A DNA stretch of 64,000 nt from Saprospiraceae bacterium (GCA_016715405.1 JADKAE010000002.1:620001-684000), one strand, 5' to 3'. Positions 27,386 to 35,500 are shown, counted from the stretch's first letter. Translations and numbers: made by a program. The notes: a model not told the origin generated them from the letters alone.

Positions 27386-28169
27386 GGCTTTCGGTTTTGG
27401 TTAAATTATTTTCAGGCGCCTCCGGAAATGCGGTGATTCGTTTTTCCAAAGCACCGAGGTATTCGGCGATGGTCCAGGCGATTTTGAAACCATTGGCGGA
27501 CAGCTCGATGCCGCCCACTTCGTCAGGTGCGGTTCTGAACTGCAACTTGGTTTCTTTTCCGAGCAGTTTTGCGACAGCGCCCTTGATTCCTGTTTGTTGA
27601 GCAGCAGCCAGTTCGAAAGCACTGCTGACGGTCAATGGTTCTCCGGCGGGTTTGAGTGCGGCGAGCAATTGCGCTTTTTCCTCCTTGCCCATCGCCGCTA
27701 TTTTTTCAATAAAAACGCCCGTAATCTGTGCTTCGAGGCTCGTCCCGGCAAGGTCGGTCAGCACCTTTCGGGCGATGTCGAAGACCTCCCGTTGGGCATG
27801 CCCCTTGAGGTCTTGTCTCTGGTTGGTCTGCTCGGTTTGCAGCGATTCTTGCAAGCGGGTGCGCAGTTCATCGGATTCCTTCCGGGCAGCTTCCGTCAGG
27901 CGCCGGCGCTCTGCTTCGGCTTCCTTTTGGGCTGTGGCTATCAGCGCATCCTTTTGTTGGGTTAAATCGTCATTCAGTTGCTGGTATTTCTGATGTTCGC
28001 CCTGCGCTTCCGATTGCTGTTTGGCGGCCTCCTCCAATTGCGCAGCAATTCGTTTTTCCCGCTCATCACTGGCGTTGAGGATGGGCTTGTACAGGAAGCG
28101 TTTCAGCAAAAATACCAGTATCAGGAAATTGACCACCTGCGCAATGACCGTGAACCAATCAATTAGCAT
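27375..28169 (-). CDS. atpF: N-type F1Fo ATPase subunit b with delta-like C-terminus
   Basis: 264 residues, longer than the usual 160. One N-terminal membrane helix (WFTVIAQVVNFLILVFLLKRF) leads into a long charged coiled coil (roughly residues 35-140), the peripheral stalk. The C-terminal 90 residues (for example AQREVFDIARKVLTDLAG, FRTAPDEVGGIELSANGFK) have the shape of a delta-like module. No separate delta gene exists in the operon, which is a known trait of N-ATPases, so this subunit probably supplies that function. Confidence 0.87.
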   Translation of the reverse strand: MLIDWFTVIAQVVNFLILVFLLKRFLYKPILNASDEREKRIAAQLEEAAKQQSEAQGEHQKYQQLNDDLTQQKDALIATAQKEAEAERRRLTEAARKESDELRTRLQESLQTEQTNQRQDLKGHAQREVFDIARKVLTDLAGTSLEAQITGVFIEKIAAMGKEEKAQLLAALKPAGEPLTVSSAFELAAAQQTGIKGAVAKLLGKETKLQFRTAPDEVGGIELSANGFKIAWTIAEYLGALEKRITAFPEAPENNLTKTESHVK

Positions 28170-28181
28170 GGTTTTGAGTTT

Positions 28182-28451
28182 TTATTGGGCAATGACATGG
28201 TTCCAAAATGGGTTCGCAAAAATCAGAATCATCGAAATGACGAAACAGTAGATGGCGATGGATTCAATCATCGCCAGGCCGACGAAAAGCGTCCGGGTGA
28301 TGGTGGAAGCTGCGTCGGGCTGTTGCGCCAGCGAAGTCAATGCGGCTGCCACGGAGCGCCCCTCCCCGAGTGCCGGCCCGATGCAGCCGAGGCTGGTGGT
28401 GAGGCCTGCAGTGATGATGGAAATCATGGCAATGATGGTGGTATTATCCAT
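28182..28451 (-). CDS. atpE: N-type F1Fo ATPase subunit c with Na+-type ligands
   Basis: 89 residues, two membrane helices forming the rotor ring. Helix 1 contains IGPALGEGRSVAAALTSLAQQPDA, with a glutamate (GEG) where Na+-binding c subunits have Gln32. Helix 2 contains GLAMIESIAIYCFVIS with the ion-binding Glu, the adjacent Ser, and a Tyr five positions after the Glu. By comparison with the Ilyobacter-type site (Q/E32, E65, S66, Y70) this predicts Na+ translocation with a double carboxylate, as proposed for N-ATPases. The Thr67 equivalent is Ile. Confidence 0.9.
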   Translation of the reverse strand: MDNTTIIAMISIITAGLTTSLGCIGPALGEGRSVAAALTSLAQQPDAASTITRTLFVGLAMIESIAIYCFVISMILIFANPFWNHVIAQ

Positions 28452-28474
28452 TTTAATTGAATTTTAGTTGCTGT

Positions 28475-29146
28475 TTATTCTTCTCCTGTTTTCATAGCCG
28501 CAGCGATGAAAACGGCGGAAAGAATGCTAAAAATATAAGCTTGTACCATGCCGGTCAGCAGACCGAGCAGGCTCATGATTATCGGAAAAATAAGCGGGGT
28601 GATGGTCAGCAGAATAGCTAATATCATGGTACCGCTCATCATGTTGCCGAACAAACGGATGGCCATGGCCAGCGTCCTTGAAAATTCGCTGATGATGTTG
28701 AACGGCAGCATCAGCGGCGTCGGCTCGATGTAGGTTTTGAGATAACCCCCAAAACCTTGTTCCACAATGCCAAAGATGGGCACGGCCATGAACACGCAAA
28801 TGGCCAAAGCTGTCGTGGTGGAAAGCGACCCAGTTGGCGGTTCGTACACAGGAAAAACGGTGAAAAGCGCTGCCATCACGATGAACAAAAACAGCGTACC
28901 CAAGAAGCCAATGTACTTTTCGGGGTGTTTCAGCCCCACGCCTTTTAGCTGCTCGAAGATGCCCAGCACGATGATTTCCAGCATGTTTTGCCAGCGGGAA
29001 ATATGCACTTCGCTCTTGAGTCGCCGGGTGATGAGCCTTGCTCCAACAACCAAAACCAGCATCAGCACCCAAGTCCACACGATGGTGGCGTTGAGCTTGA
29101 TGAAGCCGTTTTGCCAAAAAATTATTTCGTCTGGGCTTAGTCTCAT
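28475..29146 (-). CDS. atpB: N-type F1Fo ATPase subunit a
   Basis: 223 residues, about five to six membrane segments. The stator half-channel subunit. The essential arginine is seen in FSRTLAMAIRLFGNMMSG, followed by the conserved C-terminal GLLTGMVQAYIFSILSAVF. The N-terminus MRLSPDEIIFWQNGFIKLNAT is typical of N-ATPase a subunits, which are short. It lies between atpR and atpE with 23 bases before atpE. Confidence 0.92.
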   Translation of the reverse strand: MRLSPDEIIFWQNGFIKLNATIVWTWVLMLVLVVGARLITRRLKSEVHISRWQNMLEIIVLGIFEQLKGVGLKHPEKYIGFLGTLFLFIVMAALFTVFPVYEPPTGSLSTTTALAICVFMAVPIFGIVEQGFGGYLKTYIEPTPLMLPFNIISEFSRTLAMAIRLFGNMMSGTMILAILLTITPLIFPIIMSLLGLLTGMVQAYIFSILSAVFIAAAMKTGEE

Positions 29147-29155
29147 TTTTATAGT

Positions 29156-29443
29156 TTATAAGGTTGATTTTATCAACTTTTCTTTCAGCCGCATGACCAC
29201 AAACCTTGCGATGATAAAACCAATCAAGGCGGCCACCATACGCTCCCATTTCCCGCCGCTGGTGAAATAAAAACCTGTCAGCACGACCCCTGTTCTCACC
29301 AGCATGCTTCCCAAAAACCATACAGCCGGGTACTTGGCGGTCAGCCCTTTTTGGATGGTGTACCAAAGCCCGCCGAAGAAAAAGCCGCCGAGCAGTACGC
29401 CAGCCAGCAAAGTCAATATCCAGTTGAAAATCTCAGTTGTCAT
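29156..29443 (-). CDS. atpR: N-ATPase accessory subunit AtpR
   Basis: 95 residues with three membrane helices: EIFNWILTLLAGVLLGGFFFGG, AVWFLGSMLVRTGVVLTGFYF and MVAALIGFIIARFVVMRL. AtpR is specific to N-type ATPase operons and contains conserved arginines in membrane segments. It has been suggested to interact with the c subunit's second carboxylate during assembly. The start overlaps the end of atpQ by 11 bases. Confidence 0.88.
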   Translation of the reverse strand: MTTEIFNWILTLLAGVLLGGFFFGGLWYTIQKGLTAKYPAVWFLGSMLVRTGVVLTGFYFTSGGKWERMVAALIGFIIARFVVMRLKEKLIKSTL

Positions 29444-29759
29444 CGTCTTCCAGTTCTTTGTGTATGTCCTTGTTTTCTTTTTGTACCCAAAACCAGGCGT
29501 TGAAACAACCCAGTACCAACCCGGCCAGCAGGAAGGTCAGCGTCCACGAACGAACGCCGGGGAAGCGGCCATCCAGCCAATGCCCCAACCATGCTCCCGC
29601 CAAGGCAGGCACCACCACCGACCAGCCGACCAGCCCAAACATGCCGAGCCCAGCCCAAACGCTACGTTTGTCCTTTTTTCTGGCCCTGAGCTTCAGCGCC
29701 TCTTTTGCGCTGACTTCTCTGCTCAGGTCTGATTGCTCTTTTTGGTGGTCATCGTCCAT
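29433..29759 (-). CDS. atpQ: N-ATPase accessory subunit AtpQ
   Basis: 108 residues. A charged N-terminal tail is followed by two membrane helices (VWAGLGMFGLVGWSVVVPAL, TLTFLLAGLVLGCFNAWFWV) with GAWLGHWLDGRFPG between them. This is the AtpI-like/AtpQ protein found only in N-ATPase operons, thought to help membrane insertion or Mg2+ handling. It overlaps atpC by 11 bases and atpR by 11 bases. Confidence 0.85.
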   Translation of the reverse strand: MDDDHQKEQSDLSREVSAKEALKLRARKKDKRSVWAGLGMFGLVGWSVVVPALAGAWLGHWLDGRFPGVRSWTLTFLLAGLVLGCFNAWFWVQKENKDIHKELEDDDN

Positions 29760-30150
29760 TAATTATTGCTGTTTTAAAAGTAAACCGCCGCACAAAATTG
29801 CTTTCCAGCTTCGCCAACGTTGAACTCAGTTCTTGCTCCTTCTCGCCTGTTTTCAAAAATTCCTCTTCCACGGCTTTGTGCAACTTGCCCAAATCTGCCC
29901 CGCCAATCGCATTCCGGACGGAGACGACCACCTCCTGCCCCGTTTTTATCAACACGCCCTCGTCCACTGCGATGAAAACTTCGCCTTCCGTTTCCGTTTC
30001 AAAAGTCAATATGCCGGGGGCCAATGCCGCCACGCAATCCAGCCGGTTGGGCAGCAGCCCGAACGAACCTTCGCGGGTTTCGGCCACGATGCGCTTCACC
30101 CCTTGCTTTTCAGCAAAGACCCGAAATGGGAGGAGGATTTTGAGTTGCAT
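29749..30150 (-). CDS. atpC: N-type F1Fo ATPase subunit epsilon
   Basis: About 133 residues starting MQLKILLPFRVFAEKQGV. An in-frame ATG five codons upstream (30165) is also possible. The N-terminal beta-sandwich has the conserved GSFGLLPNRLDCVAALAPGIL, and the C-terminal part is helical (LHKAVEEEFLKTGEKEQELS). Epsilon connects gamma to the c ring. The gene lies right after atpD, the order that defines N-type operons (D and C first). Confidence 0.88.
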   Translation of the reverse strand: MQLKILLPFRVFAEKQGVKRIVAETREGSFGLLPNRLDCVAALAPGILTFETETEGEVFIAVDEGVLIKTGQEVVVSVRNAIGGADLGKLHKAVEEEFLKTGEKEQELSSTLAKLESNFVRRFTFKTAIINGR

Positions 30151-30170
30151 AGTGACAAATTCCATGTTGG

Positions 30171-31562
30171 TTAAATTTTCTTCACTTCATCCACGGACCC
30201 AATCATATAAAATGACTGTTCCGGGTAGTCCATGAACTCGTCCTGTAAAATCCGCTCGCAGCCGTTGAGAGCATCTTCGAGCGATACCATTTTGCCGGGT
30301 ATTCCGCTGAATTGTTCGGTGGAAAAAAACGGTTGCGTGAGAAAGCGCTCCAGTTGGCGGGCACGCACAACCACTTTTCGGTCATCGAGGGACAACTGCT
30401 CCAAGCCCAACATGGCGATGATGTCTTTCAATTCTTCGTATTGGGCGAAGGTGCGCCTGATTTCCTGCGCAATGCCATAATGCCGCTCGCCGACGATGCC
30501 GGGTGTGGCCATTTTTGAGTTGGATTGCAGCGGGTCAATGGATGGGTAAAGCCCCTCGCTCGCCCGCTTGCGGGACAAAACGATGGAAGCGGACAGGTGC
30601 GAAAAAGTGTGCACGGCGGCAGGGTCGGTCAGGTCGTCGGCGGGTACGTAAACGGCTTGGATGGACGTGATTGCACCCGTATCTGTGTTGGAAATGCGCT
30701 CTTCGAGTTGCGCCAAATCAGAGGCCATGGTCGGTTGATAGCCTAGTCGAGAGGGCATTTGCCCCATCATCCCGGAGACTTCCATGCCCGCCTGGATGAA
30801 GCGGAAAATGTTGTCAACCAGCAACAGCACATCCCGGTGTTCGTCGTCCCGGAAATACTCGGCCATGGTCAACGCTGTGTACCCCACCCGGAAACGGCTG
30901 CCGGGCGGTTCGTTCATTTGCCCAAAAATCATGGCCATGTTGGGGAGTACGCCAGCTTCTTTCATGCTGGCGTAAAGCTCCTCGCCCTCCCTGCACCGCT
31001 CGCCGATACCGCAAAAAATGCTGACCCCTTTTTGCTTGCCCACCACGTTGTGAATCATCTCGGTGAGCAGCACGGTTTTCCCCACGCCTGCGCCGCCGAA
31101 CAGGCCGGCCTTACCGCCCCGCTCCAGTGGTGTAAGCACGTCAATGACCTTGATGCCCGTTTCAAAAACTTCGGATTTTGCGGAGCGACGACCCAATGGC
31201 GGCGGAGGCTGGTGGACGGAGCGCCACATCACATCTGTCACGGCTGCGTCGGTGTCAATTGCTTGGCCAAAAACATTGAACATTCTGGAAAGGACGCCTT
31301 TGCCGACAGGCGCCATGAGCGGGCCTCCCGTGTTTTTCACTTGCATGCCCCGGGCCAGCCCTTCGGTGGGTGTGAGGGCGATACCCCGCACCCGGTTGGC
31401 ACTGAGCTGCGACTGAACTTCGATGGCGATTTGCCCATCCTCCCCTGCAGTCAGCAAGGCATAAATTGGGGGCAGACTTTTTTCGAAGCCAATGTCAACT
31501 ACACTGCCACGAACGGAGATGACGACCCCATTAGGTGCGATGGCGATGTTATTTTCCAGCAT
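30171..31562 (-). CDS. atpD: N-type F1Fo ATPase subunit beta
   Basis: 463 residues, catalytic subunit. Walker A GGAGVGKTVL, the catalytic region GERCREGEELYASMKEAGV, Walker B-type VLLLVDNIFRFIQAG, GYQPTMASDLAQLEERI split as MPSRLGYQPTMASDLAQ, and VYVPADDLTDPA are all present. I start at MLENNIAIAPNG (31562), since the 28 residues encoded upstream are not family-like. It is the first gene of a nine-gene, mostly overlapping operon with no delta gene. Reading runs toward the accA end of the window. Confidence 0.94.
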   Translation of the reverse strand: MLENNIAIAPNGVVISVRGSVVDIGFEKSLPPIYALLTAGEDGQIAIEVQSQLSANRVRGIALTPTEGLARGMQVKNTGGPLMAPVGKGVLSRMFNVFGQAIDTDAAVTDVMWRSVHQPPPPLGRRSAKSEVFETGIKVIDVLTPLERGGKAGLFGGAGVGKTVLLTEMIHNVVGKQKGVSIFCGIGERCREGEELYASMKEAGVLPNMAMIFGQMNEPPGSRFRVGYTALTMAEYFRDDEHRDVLLLVDNIFRFIQAGMEVSGMMGQMPSRLGYQPTMASDLAQLEERISNTDTGAITSIQAVYVPADDLTDPAAVHTFSHLSASIVLSRKRASEGLYPSIDPLQSNSKMATPGIVGERHYGIAQEIRRTFAQYEELKDIIAMLGLEQLSLDDRKVVVRARQLERFLTQPFFSTEQFSGIPGKMVSLEDALNGCERILQDEFMDYPEQSFYMIGSVDEVKKI

Positions 31563-31778
31563 TCGATAATTTTTATCTTTTTCAAGGCAAACAATTTTCA
31601 CGGCTAATCCCTGTTCATGAGAAAGGCTGGCTCTAAATATACCCAAAATTCCGCAACATATCCTCCGGCTTCTGCACTGTTGCCCGAATATTTTTCAAAC
31701 CACATATTTATCCCACAGCCCATAAGTTTCCTTTATGCCATTACCATAAGTCCCGATAAACTTGTGCTTACCACCCTA

Positions 31779-32068
31779 ATGAAAACGTCCCTCTACTCCG
31801 TCTACATCCTCCAAAGCGAGATGGACGGCTCCTACTACGTCGGCTCTTCTGCCGATTTGTCGACCGCATAAAGGCTACACGGCAAGCAAACAGCCCTGGA
31901 AGTTGGTTTTTGTGCAATGGCTTGAGAATAAGACATTGGCCCAAATAATGGAGCGACACATAAAAGCTATGAAGAGCAGGAAATATCTGGAAGATTTGAT
32001 CGGGTCTGTAGCTAATGGATGGGAGGAGAAAATCTGGGAGGCCCGGTAGTTCAGTTGGTTAGATTACC
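31779..32068 (+). pseudogene. GIY-YIG endonuclease (right copy, broken)
   Basis: Begins MKTSLYSVYILQSEMDGSYY, with GSSADL after it. The rest of the domain is in another frame (GYTASKQPWKLVFVQWLENK, TLAQIMERHIKAMKSRKYLE). Between them a stretch of about 14 bases after GTCGACCGC seems deleted. The reading frame then runs through WEENLGGPVVQLVRL, which is the translation of the tRNA-Asp-like DNA that follows. I recall such GIY-YIG genes joined to tRNA genes in other Bacteroidota. The role is unknown, and a homing-type element is possible. Confidence 0.8.
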
Positions 32069-32102
32069 TGTCCCGATACCGGCGACGTTCGCCGGTATCG
32101 GG
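32040..32102 (+). tRNA. tRNA-Asp-like 5' half ending in a CCCGAT hairpin
   Basis: GCCCGGTAGTTCAGTTGG plus TTAGATTACCTG gives the acceptor and D-arm of tRNA-Asp. The anticodon arm is replaced by a perfect 14-bp hairpin (32072-32085 with 32089-32102, sequence CCCGATACCGGCGA and its complement). No T-arm follows. It cannot be a functional tRNA and looks like part of the GIY-YIG element. Confidence 0.55.
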
Positions 32103-32113
32103 GTCGGCATATT

Positions 32114-33352
32114 CTATTCTTCCGAAGGTTCCATCATCTTGCCAAGGAATAACACGCCGTTGCTCTTGTTTTCCCTGATCAGGAAAATAAAGGGGCGGTT
32201 AAATGACACATACACGTATTGCGGCACTGACGTGGTTTCAATACCCACGATCGTGACGGCGGCAGCTTCGGTGCCCACTTCGTTTACTTCTACAAACGAT
32301 TTGTGCTTGACCAGGCTGATGAACAGATTGTCGTCAGCGATATTGCTGAAATCGGCAAAGCCGGGGCGGAAGGCCAGGTCCATACCCATGGCGATAAGGT
32401 GATCGTTGAGCACTTTTTCGTATTCCATCTTAAAGCGGGGCATGTACATGACCACTTCCTGGTTGCTGAAGTTGTGCTGCCAGTCATTCCAGGCGCCACC
32501 CTGTAGGTCGTTGATGAGTTGGTCGAGCGAGTAATTTTCTTTGGGCAATAGCAACGACATGGAAAATACGGAATCGGCATAGGGCAGGTCGACGGCTTGT
32601 ATTTTGTCGTTTTCAAAATAACGCATCTCCGCTTCGCCACCGTAATTCATCAGGTGAACGGGGACAGTGGTACCATCGGCTTTATAAAAATCGCCGGCAA
32701 TGGTTTTGTCTTCGTCAAACTGTTTGCGCCATTCGCCTTTGAAATAAATGGCATTAATTAGGTACATGATGGCATCGGGCGATATTTCGTCGATGATGGT
32801 GGGGATTTTGCCTTTGGTTTTGTCATTCACCCAGCCGTTGAGGATGTTCACGGAATTGGGATCTTTAAAATCGAGCGGATTCACATCGCTATCGTAGAAT
32901 TCCTGGTTGGTATTCAAAAACGGCACCTTTACGGGGTAGGTTTTTTCGTACCAAATAGAATTGGCGGGATACATCTGCACGTGCGGGTCGAGCAGGGGCA
33001 GCGCAGTAAGCACGTATTGATACGCGTTATTGATTTCGTCCATGCTCAGATCGAGGTATTCCATCGTGTTTTTCATACCCTCGCGCGTATCGCCGGCAGC
33101 CCCGTTGGCTGCCATCGACAAGGCGGTATTGATACTAAGGGGCGAAATGAATATGTTGTCATTGGGCTCTTCCTGATGTAATCGCTGAAACAGGTTGAAA
33201 CCAAATTTGTTATTGGCAGCTACCAGTTCGCAAGCCACAGGGTTTTCCGCACAGCCGTAGTTGACGGGCGCCTGCGGCTGCGGCTGGTCGTTGTTTTGGC
33301 ATTGTGTAAATAGCAACACGGCCACAAATCCGAGAATGGGTAATTTGCGCAT
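32114..33352 (-). CDS. Serpin family protease inhibitor, lipoprotein
   Basis: 412 residues. Lipoprotein signal LGFVAVLLFTQC at the N-terminus. The serpin fold is complete: NIFISPLSINTALSMAANGA, INAIYFKGEWRKQF, the reactive-loop hinge EVNEVGTEAAAVT, and the breach/shutter FNRPFIFLIREN followed by VLFLGKMMEP. The hinge has small residues (GTEAAA), so this is probably an inhibitory serpin that traps serine or cysteine proteases at the cell surface. The scissile bond is likely in the VGIETTSVPQ stretch. It is read toward the tRNA-like element, ending 12 bases from its hairpin. Confidence 0.93.
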   Translation of the reverse strand: MRKLPILGFVAVLLFTQCQNNDQPQPQAPVNYGCAENPVACELVAANNKFGFNLFQRLHQEEPNDNIFISPLSINTALSMAANGAAGDTREGMKNTMEYLDLSMDEINNAYQYVLTALPLLDPHVQMYPANSIWYEKTYPVKVPFLNTNQEFYDSDVNPLDFKDPNSVNILNGWVNDKTKGKIPTIIDEISPDAIMYLINAIYFKGEWRKQFDEDKTIAGDFYKADGTTVPVHLMNYGGEAEMRYFENDKIQAVDLPYADSVFSMSLLLPKENYSLDQLINDLQGGAWNDWQHNFSNQEVVMYMPRFKMEYEKVLNDHLIAMGMDLAFRPGFADFSNIADDNLFISLVKHKSFVEVNEVGTEAAAVTIVGIETTSVPQYVYVSFNRPFIFLIRENKSNGVLFLGKMMEPSEE

Positions 33353-33406
33353 GATGGGATGTTTTTCTTTGTAAGACGTAGTTGGCGCGGGGAAGGGTTG
33401 GGGTAC

Positions 33407-33548
33407 AGTTGTCGGTTGTCTGTTGTCGGTTCTCTGTTCTCCGTTATCCGTTCCTTACCTTTGCCAGTTAATCATAAACAGAGAACAGAGAACAGAGAAC
33501 AGAGAACAGAGAACAGAGAACAGAGAACAGAGAACAGAGAACAGAGAA
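33407..33548. repeat. Inverted tandem-repeat element (7-bp AGAGAAC unit) with conserved core
   Basis: Left arm gttgtcggttctctgttctccg; right arm about ten perfect copies of agagaac (33477-33546). The middle holds GTTCCTTACCTTTGCCAGTT, with a -7-like TACCTTTG at 33456-33463. The same middle recurs at 35351-35370. It lies between porQ and the serpin gene, both minus strand. Confidence 0.85.
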
Positions 33549-34607
33549 TCACCCCCGTTTAAACTCCCGCAAATTCGTAGAAATACTGAGGTGGTTTAGG
33601 CCGCCGGCGAGGTGATAATTGGTGCGGCCGTAATCGAGGCGGAATCGGTTGATCTTGATGCCCGCGCCGAAGGTGAAGCCGCTGAGGCTTCGGTAGTTAT
33701 CCAGCGATAATTCTTTGCGCATGAGGTGGTTATAGCCGATGCGAAGGCGAAGGTTTTCCTTTTTACCCAATAAAAATTCTCCATTGAAAATGAAATGGCG
33801 GAACAGGTTGTCGAAAAACACGCTGGTTTCATTTTCTGAAGGAGGGTTTTCACCAAAAAAGAAGGGGTCTTCTTCCTTTGTGTTGGGATCGTCGTAGGTG
33901 ATATTCCAACGTTGGAGGTGCTGGTAAATAATCGAAAAGCGGAAAGGCAGGTAGCGCAGTTTGCGCGACAAACCCAGCTGGACTTCAAAAGGCAGGGGTT
34001 CTTTGTCGCCGGGACTATAGGTAGCGAGTTGGCTGCCCAGGTTTTTAAAAACGATAGAAATCGTGGTACGCCCCGAGGTATCGTTATAAGCGGCGGCCAG
34101 GTCGGCTGCAAGTCCGCTGGAGGTATACGAAGCCAGATTGGACGTAATAAACTTGAGGTTGGCGCCCAGTGTGAGGCGATCGTAGGCCTGGTAGCCTATG
34201 CCGGCTACGATGGCATATTCGGCGGCCTTGAAGCTGCCTTCGAGTTCGTTGAGTTCGTTGCGGGCATCGAGGTCGCCGTAGCGCACGTATTGTACGCCGC
34301 CGTGCAGGGTGGCCTTCATTTTGGACAGATGCTGGCCGTAGGCTACATATCCATATTGGATACCCGCCGGCAAAAAGCCGTGGCTAAAGCCTATTTGCTG
34401 GTGCATATCGGCGTTGAGCAACGACGGGTTGGCATAAGCGAGGTTGACATCGTCGTCGCTCACAGCCATCAAGCTGCCGCCTAGGGCCGACACCCGCGCC
34501 GAGGGCGACAGGGTGAGGAAGGAGTAGGTGTATTGTCCGCCTATTTGCGCGTGCAAGTTCAGGCAGGCTGTAAGTCCAAGAAACAGCGGGAGTAGGTGTG
34601 TTTTCAT
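33549..34607 (-). CDS. porQ: Type IX secretion system protein PorQ
   Basis: 352 residues. Signal peptide (LPLFLGLTACLNLHAQ) followed by QIGGQYTYSFLTLSPSARVSALGGSLMAV split as TYSFLTLSPSARVSALGG, the hallmark N-terminus of PorQ/PorV-like outer-membrane beta-barrels. The body is amphipathic strands, and the C-terminus ends in a strand (HLSISTNLREFKRG). PorQ is needed for sorting of T9SS cargo, such as the C-terminal-domain protein encoded at 47056-48864. It is complete. The 3' end stops one base from the repeat element. Confidence 0.87.
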   Translation of the reverse strand: MKTHLLPLFLGLTACLNLHAQIGGQYTYSFLTLSPSARVSALGGSLMAVSDDDVNLAYANPSLLNADMHQQIGFSHGFLPAGIQYGYVAYGQHLSKMKATLHGGVQYVRYGDLDARNELNELEGSFKAAEYAIVAGIGYQAYDRLTLGANLKFITSNLASYTSSGLAADLAAAYNDTSGRTTISIVFKNLGSQLATYSPGDKEPLPFEVQLGLSRKLRYLPFRFSIIYQHLQRWNITYDDPNTKEEDPFFFGENPPSENETSVFFDNLFRHFIFNGEFLLGKKENLRLRIGYNHLMRKELSLDNYRSLSGFTFGAGIKINRFRLDYGRTNYHLAGGLNHLSISTNLREFKRG

Positions 34608-34611
34608 AGCT

Positions 34612-35238
34612 TTAATCTTTTTTCCAAACGGTGCGGCAAACGCCCATTTCGCAATTCATGGTTTGGATCAGCGTACCTGATTCGTCGTATTTTTTCAGCA
34701 GTCCATTTTCGTAATCGCCGTCTTTGTAATTGCCCTCCGTTTTGAGTTTGCCATTTTTGTAGTATTCCTTAAACGGGCCGTTTTCCAAATTGTCGCGCAG
34801 GGTGACGATCTCCATCAGTTCGCCGGTGTCGTAGTAGCGTTTCCACTCGCCGTCCATGGTATTAGCGCTGTACTGACCTATAAATTCCAATTGTCCATTG
34901 GGATAATACGCCTTGTAGGGGCCTTCAAAATTGCCATCCTGATAAGTTTCTACGATCTGCGTATCACCGGTTTCGTAAAAGAGGATGCGCAACCCGTGCA
35001 GCGTATCGCCGGCAAAATGGGCTACTTCCAATAACTTGCCATCCGGGGAACGCCGGCTAAATTCGCCTTGTTTGGCGTAGTCGAAAGCGCGGCGGGTGTA
35101 TTTTACGACGTATCCCAAACTATCCGTGACTTCTACCGTCTGGAGCTGTGGCTTATCTTCAACTGCTTGATCTCCTCCCGCATTTTTACAATTGCTGAGT
35201 GCTACCAAAGGCAGCAAGGCTATAAGTAGATACCGCAT
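34612..35238 (-). CDS. MORN-like/YwqK-type repeat lipoprotein
   Basis: 208 residues from the ATG at 35238 (YLLIALLPLVALSNC, lipobox LSNC). The protein is made of short repeats with the pattern G.F.GPYK.YYPNGQLEFIGQY, G.WKRYYDTGELMEI, GPFKEYYKNGKLKTEGNY, as in the YwqK/toxin_YwqK MORN-repeat family. Function is unknown, and it probably sits in the outer or inner membrane leaflet. The open frame continues upstream through the AGAGAAC repeat only because that repeat has no stops in this frame. PorQ follows four bases downstream. Confidence 0.75.
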   Translation of the reverse strand: MRYLLIALLPLVALSNCKNAGGDQAVEDKPQLQTVEVTDSLGYVVKYTRRAFDYAKQGEFSRRSPDGKLLEVAHFAGDTLHGLRILFYETGDTQIVETYQDGNFEGPYKAYYPNGQLEFIGQYSANTMDGEWKRYYDTGELMEIVTLRDNLENGPFKEYYKNGKLKTEGNYKDGDYENGLLKKYDESGTLIQTMNCEMGVCRTVWKKD

Positions 35239-35316
35239 GTATATCCGGATTTCGTGGTTGTTTAATGGTAGTAACGCCAAAATGCGCCAACGGTATACGC
35301 TGCCGAAAAATTTAAT

Positions 35317-35500
35317 GTTGTCGGTTCTCTGTTCTCTGTTCTCCGTTGTCGGTTCCTTATCTTTGCTAGTTAAACTTAACAGAGAACAGAGAACAGAGAA
35401 CAGAGAACAGAGAACAGAGAACAGAGAACAGAGAACAGAGAACAGAGAACAGAGAACAGAGAACAGAGAACAGAGAACAGAGAACAGAGAACAGAGAACA
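35317..35500. repeat. Inverted tandem-repeat element (AGAGAAC unit), second copy with same core
   Basis: Left arm ttgtcggttctctgttctctg, conserved core GTTCCTTATCTTTGCTAGTT (-7-like TATCTTTG at 35358-35365), then about 17 perfect 7-bp copies of agagaac to 35499. The last repeat abuts the ugd stop codon. Confidence 0.87.

Noticed and set aside
33477..33546. CRISPR array (regular repeats)
   Set aside because: Units are contiguous 7-bp copies with no spacers, and no cas genes are in the window. The same applies to 35380-35499 and 53381-53480.
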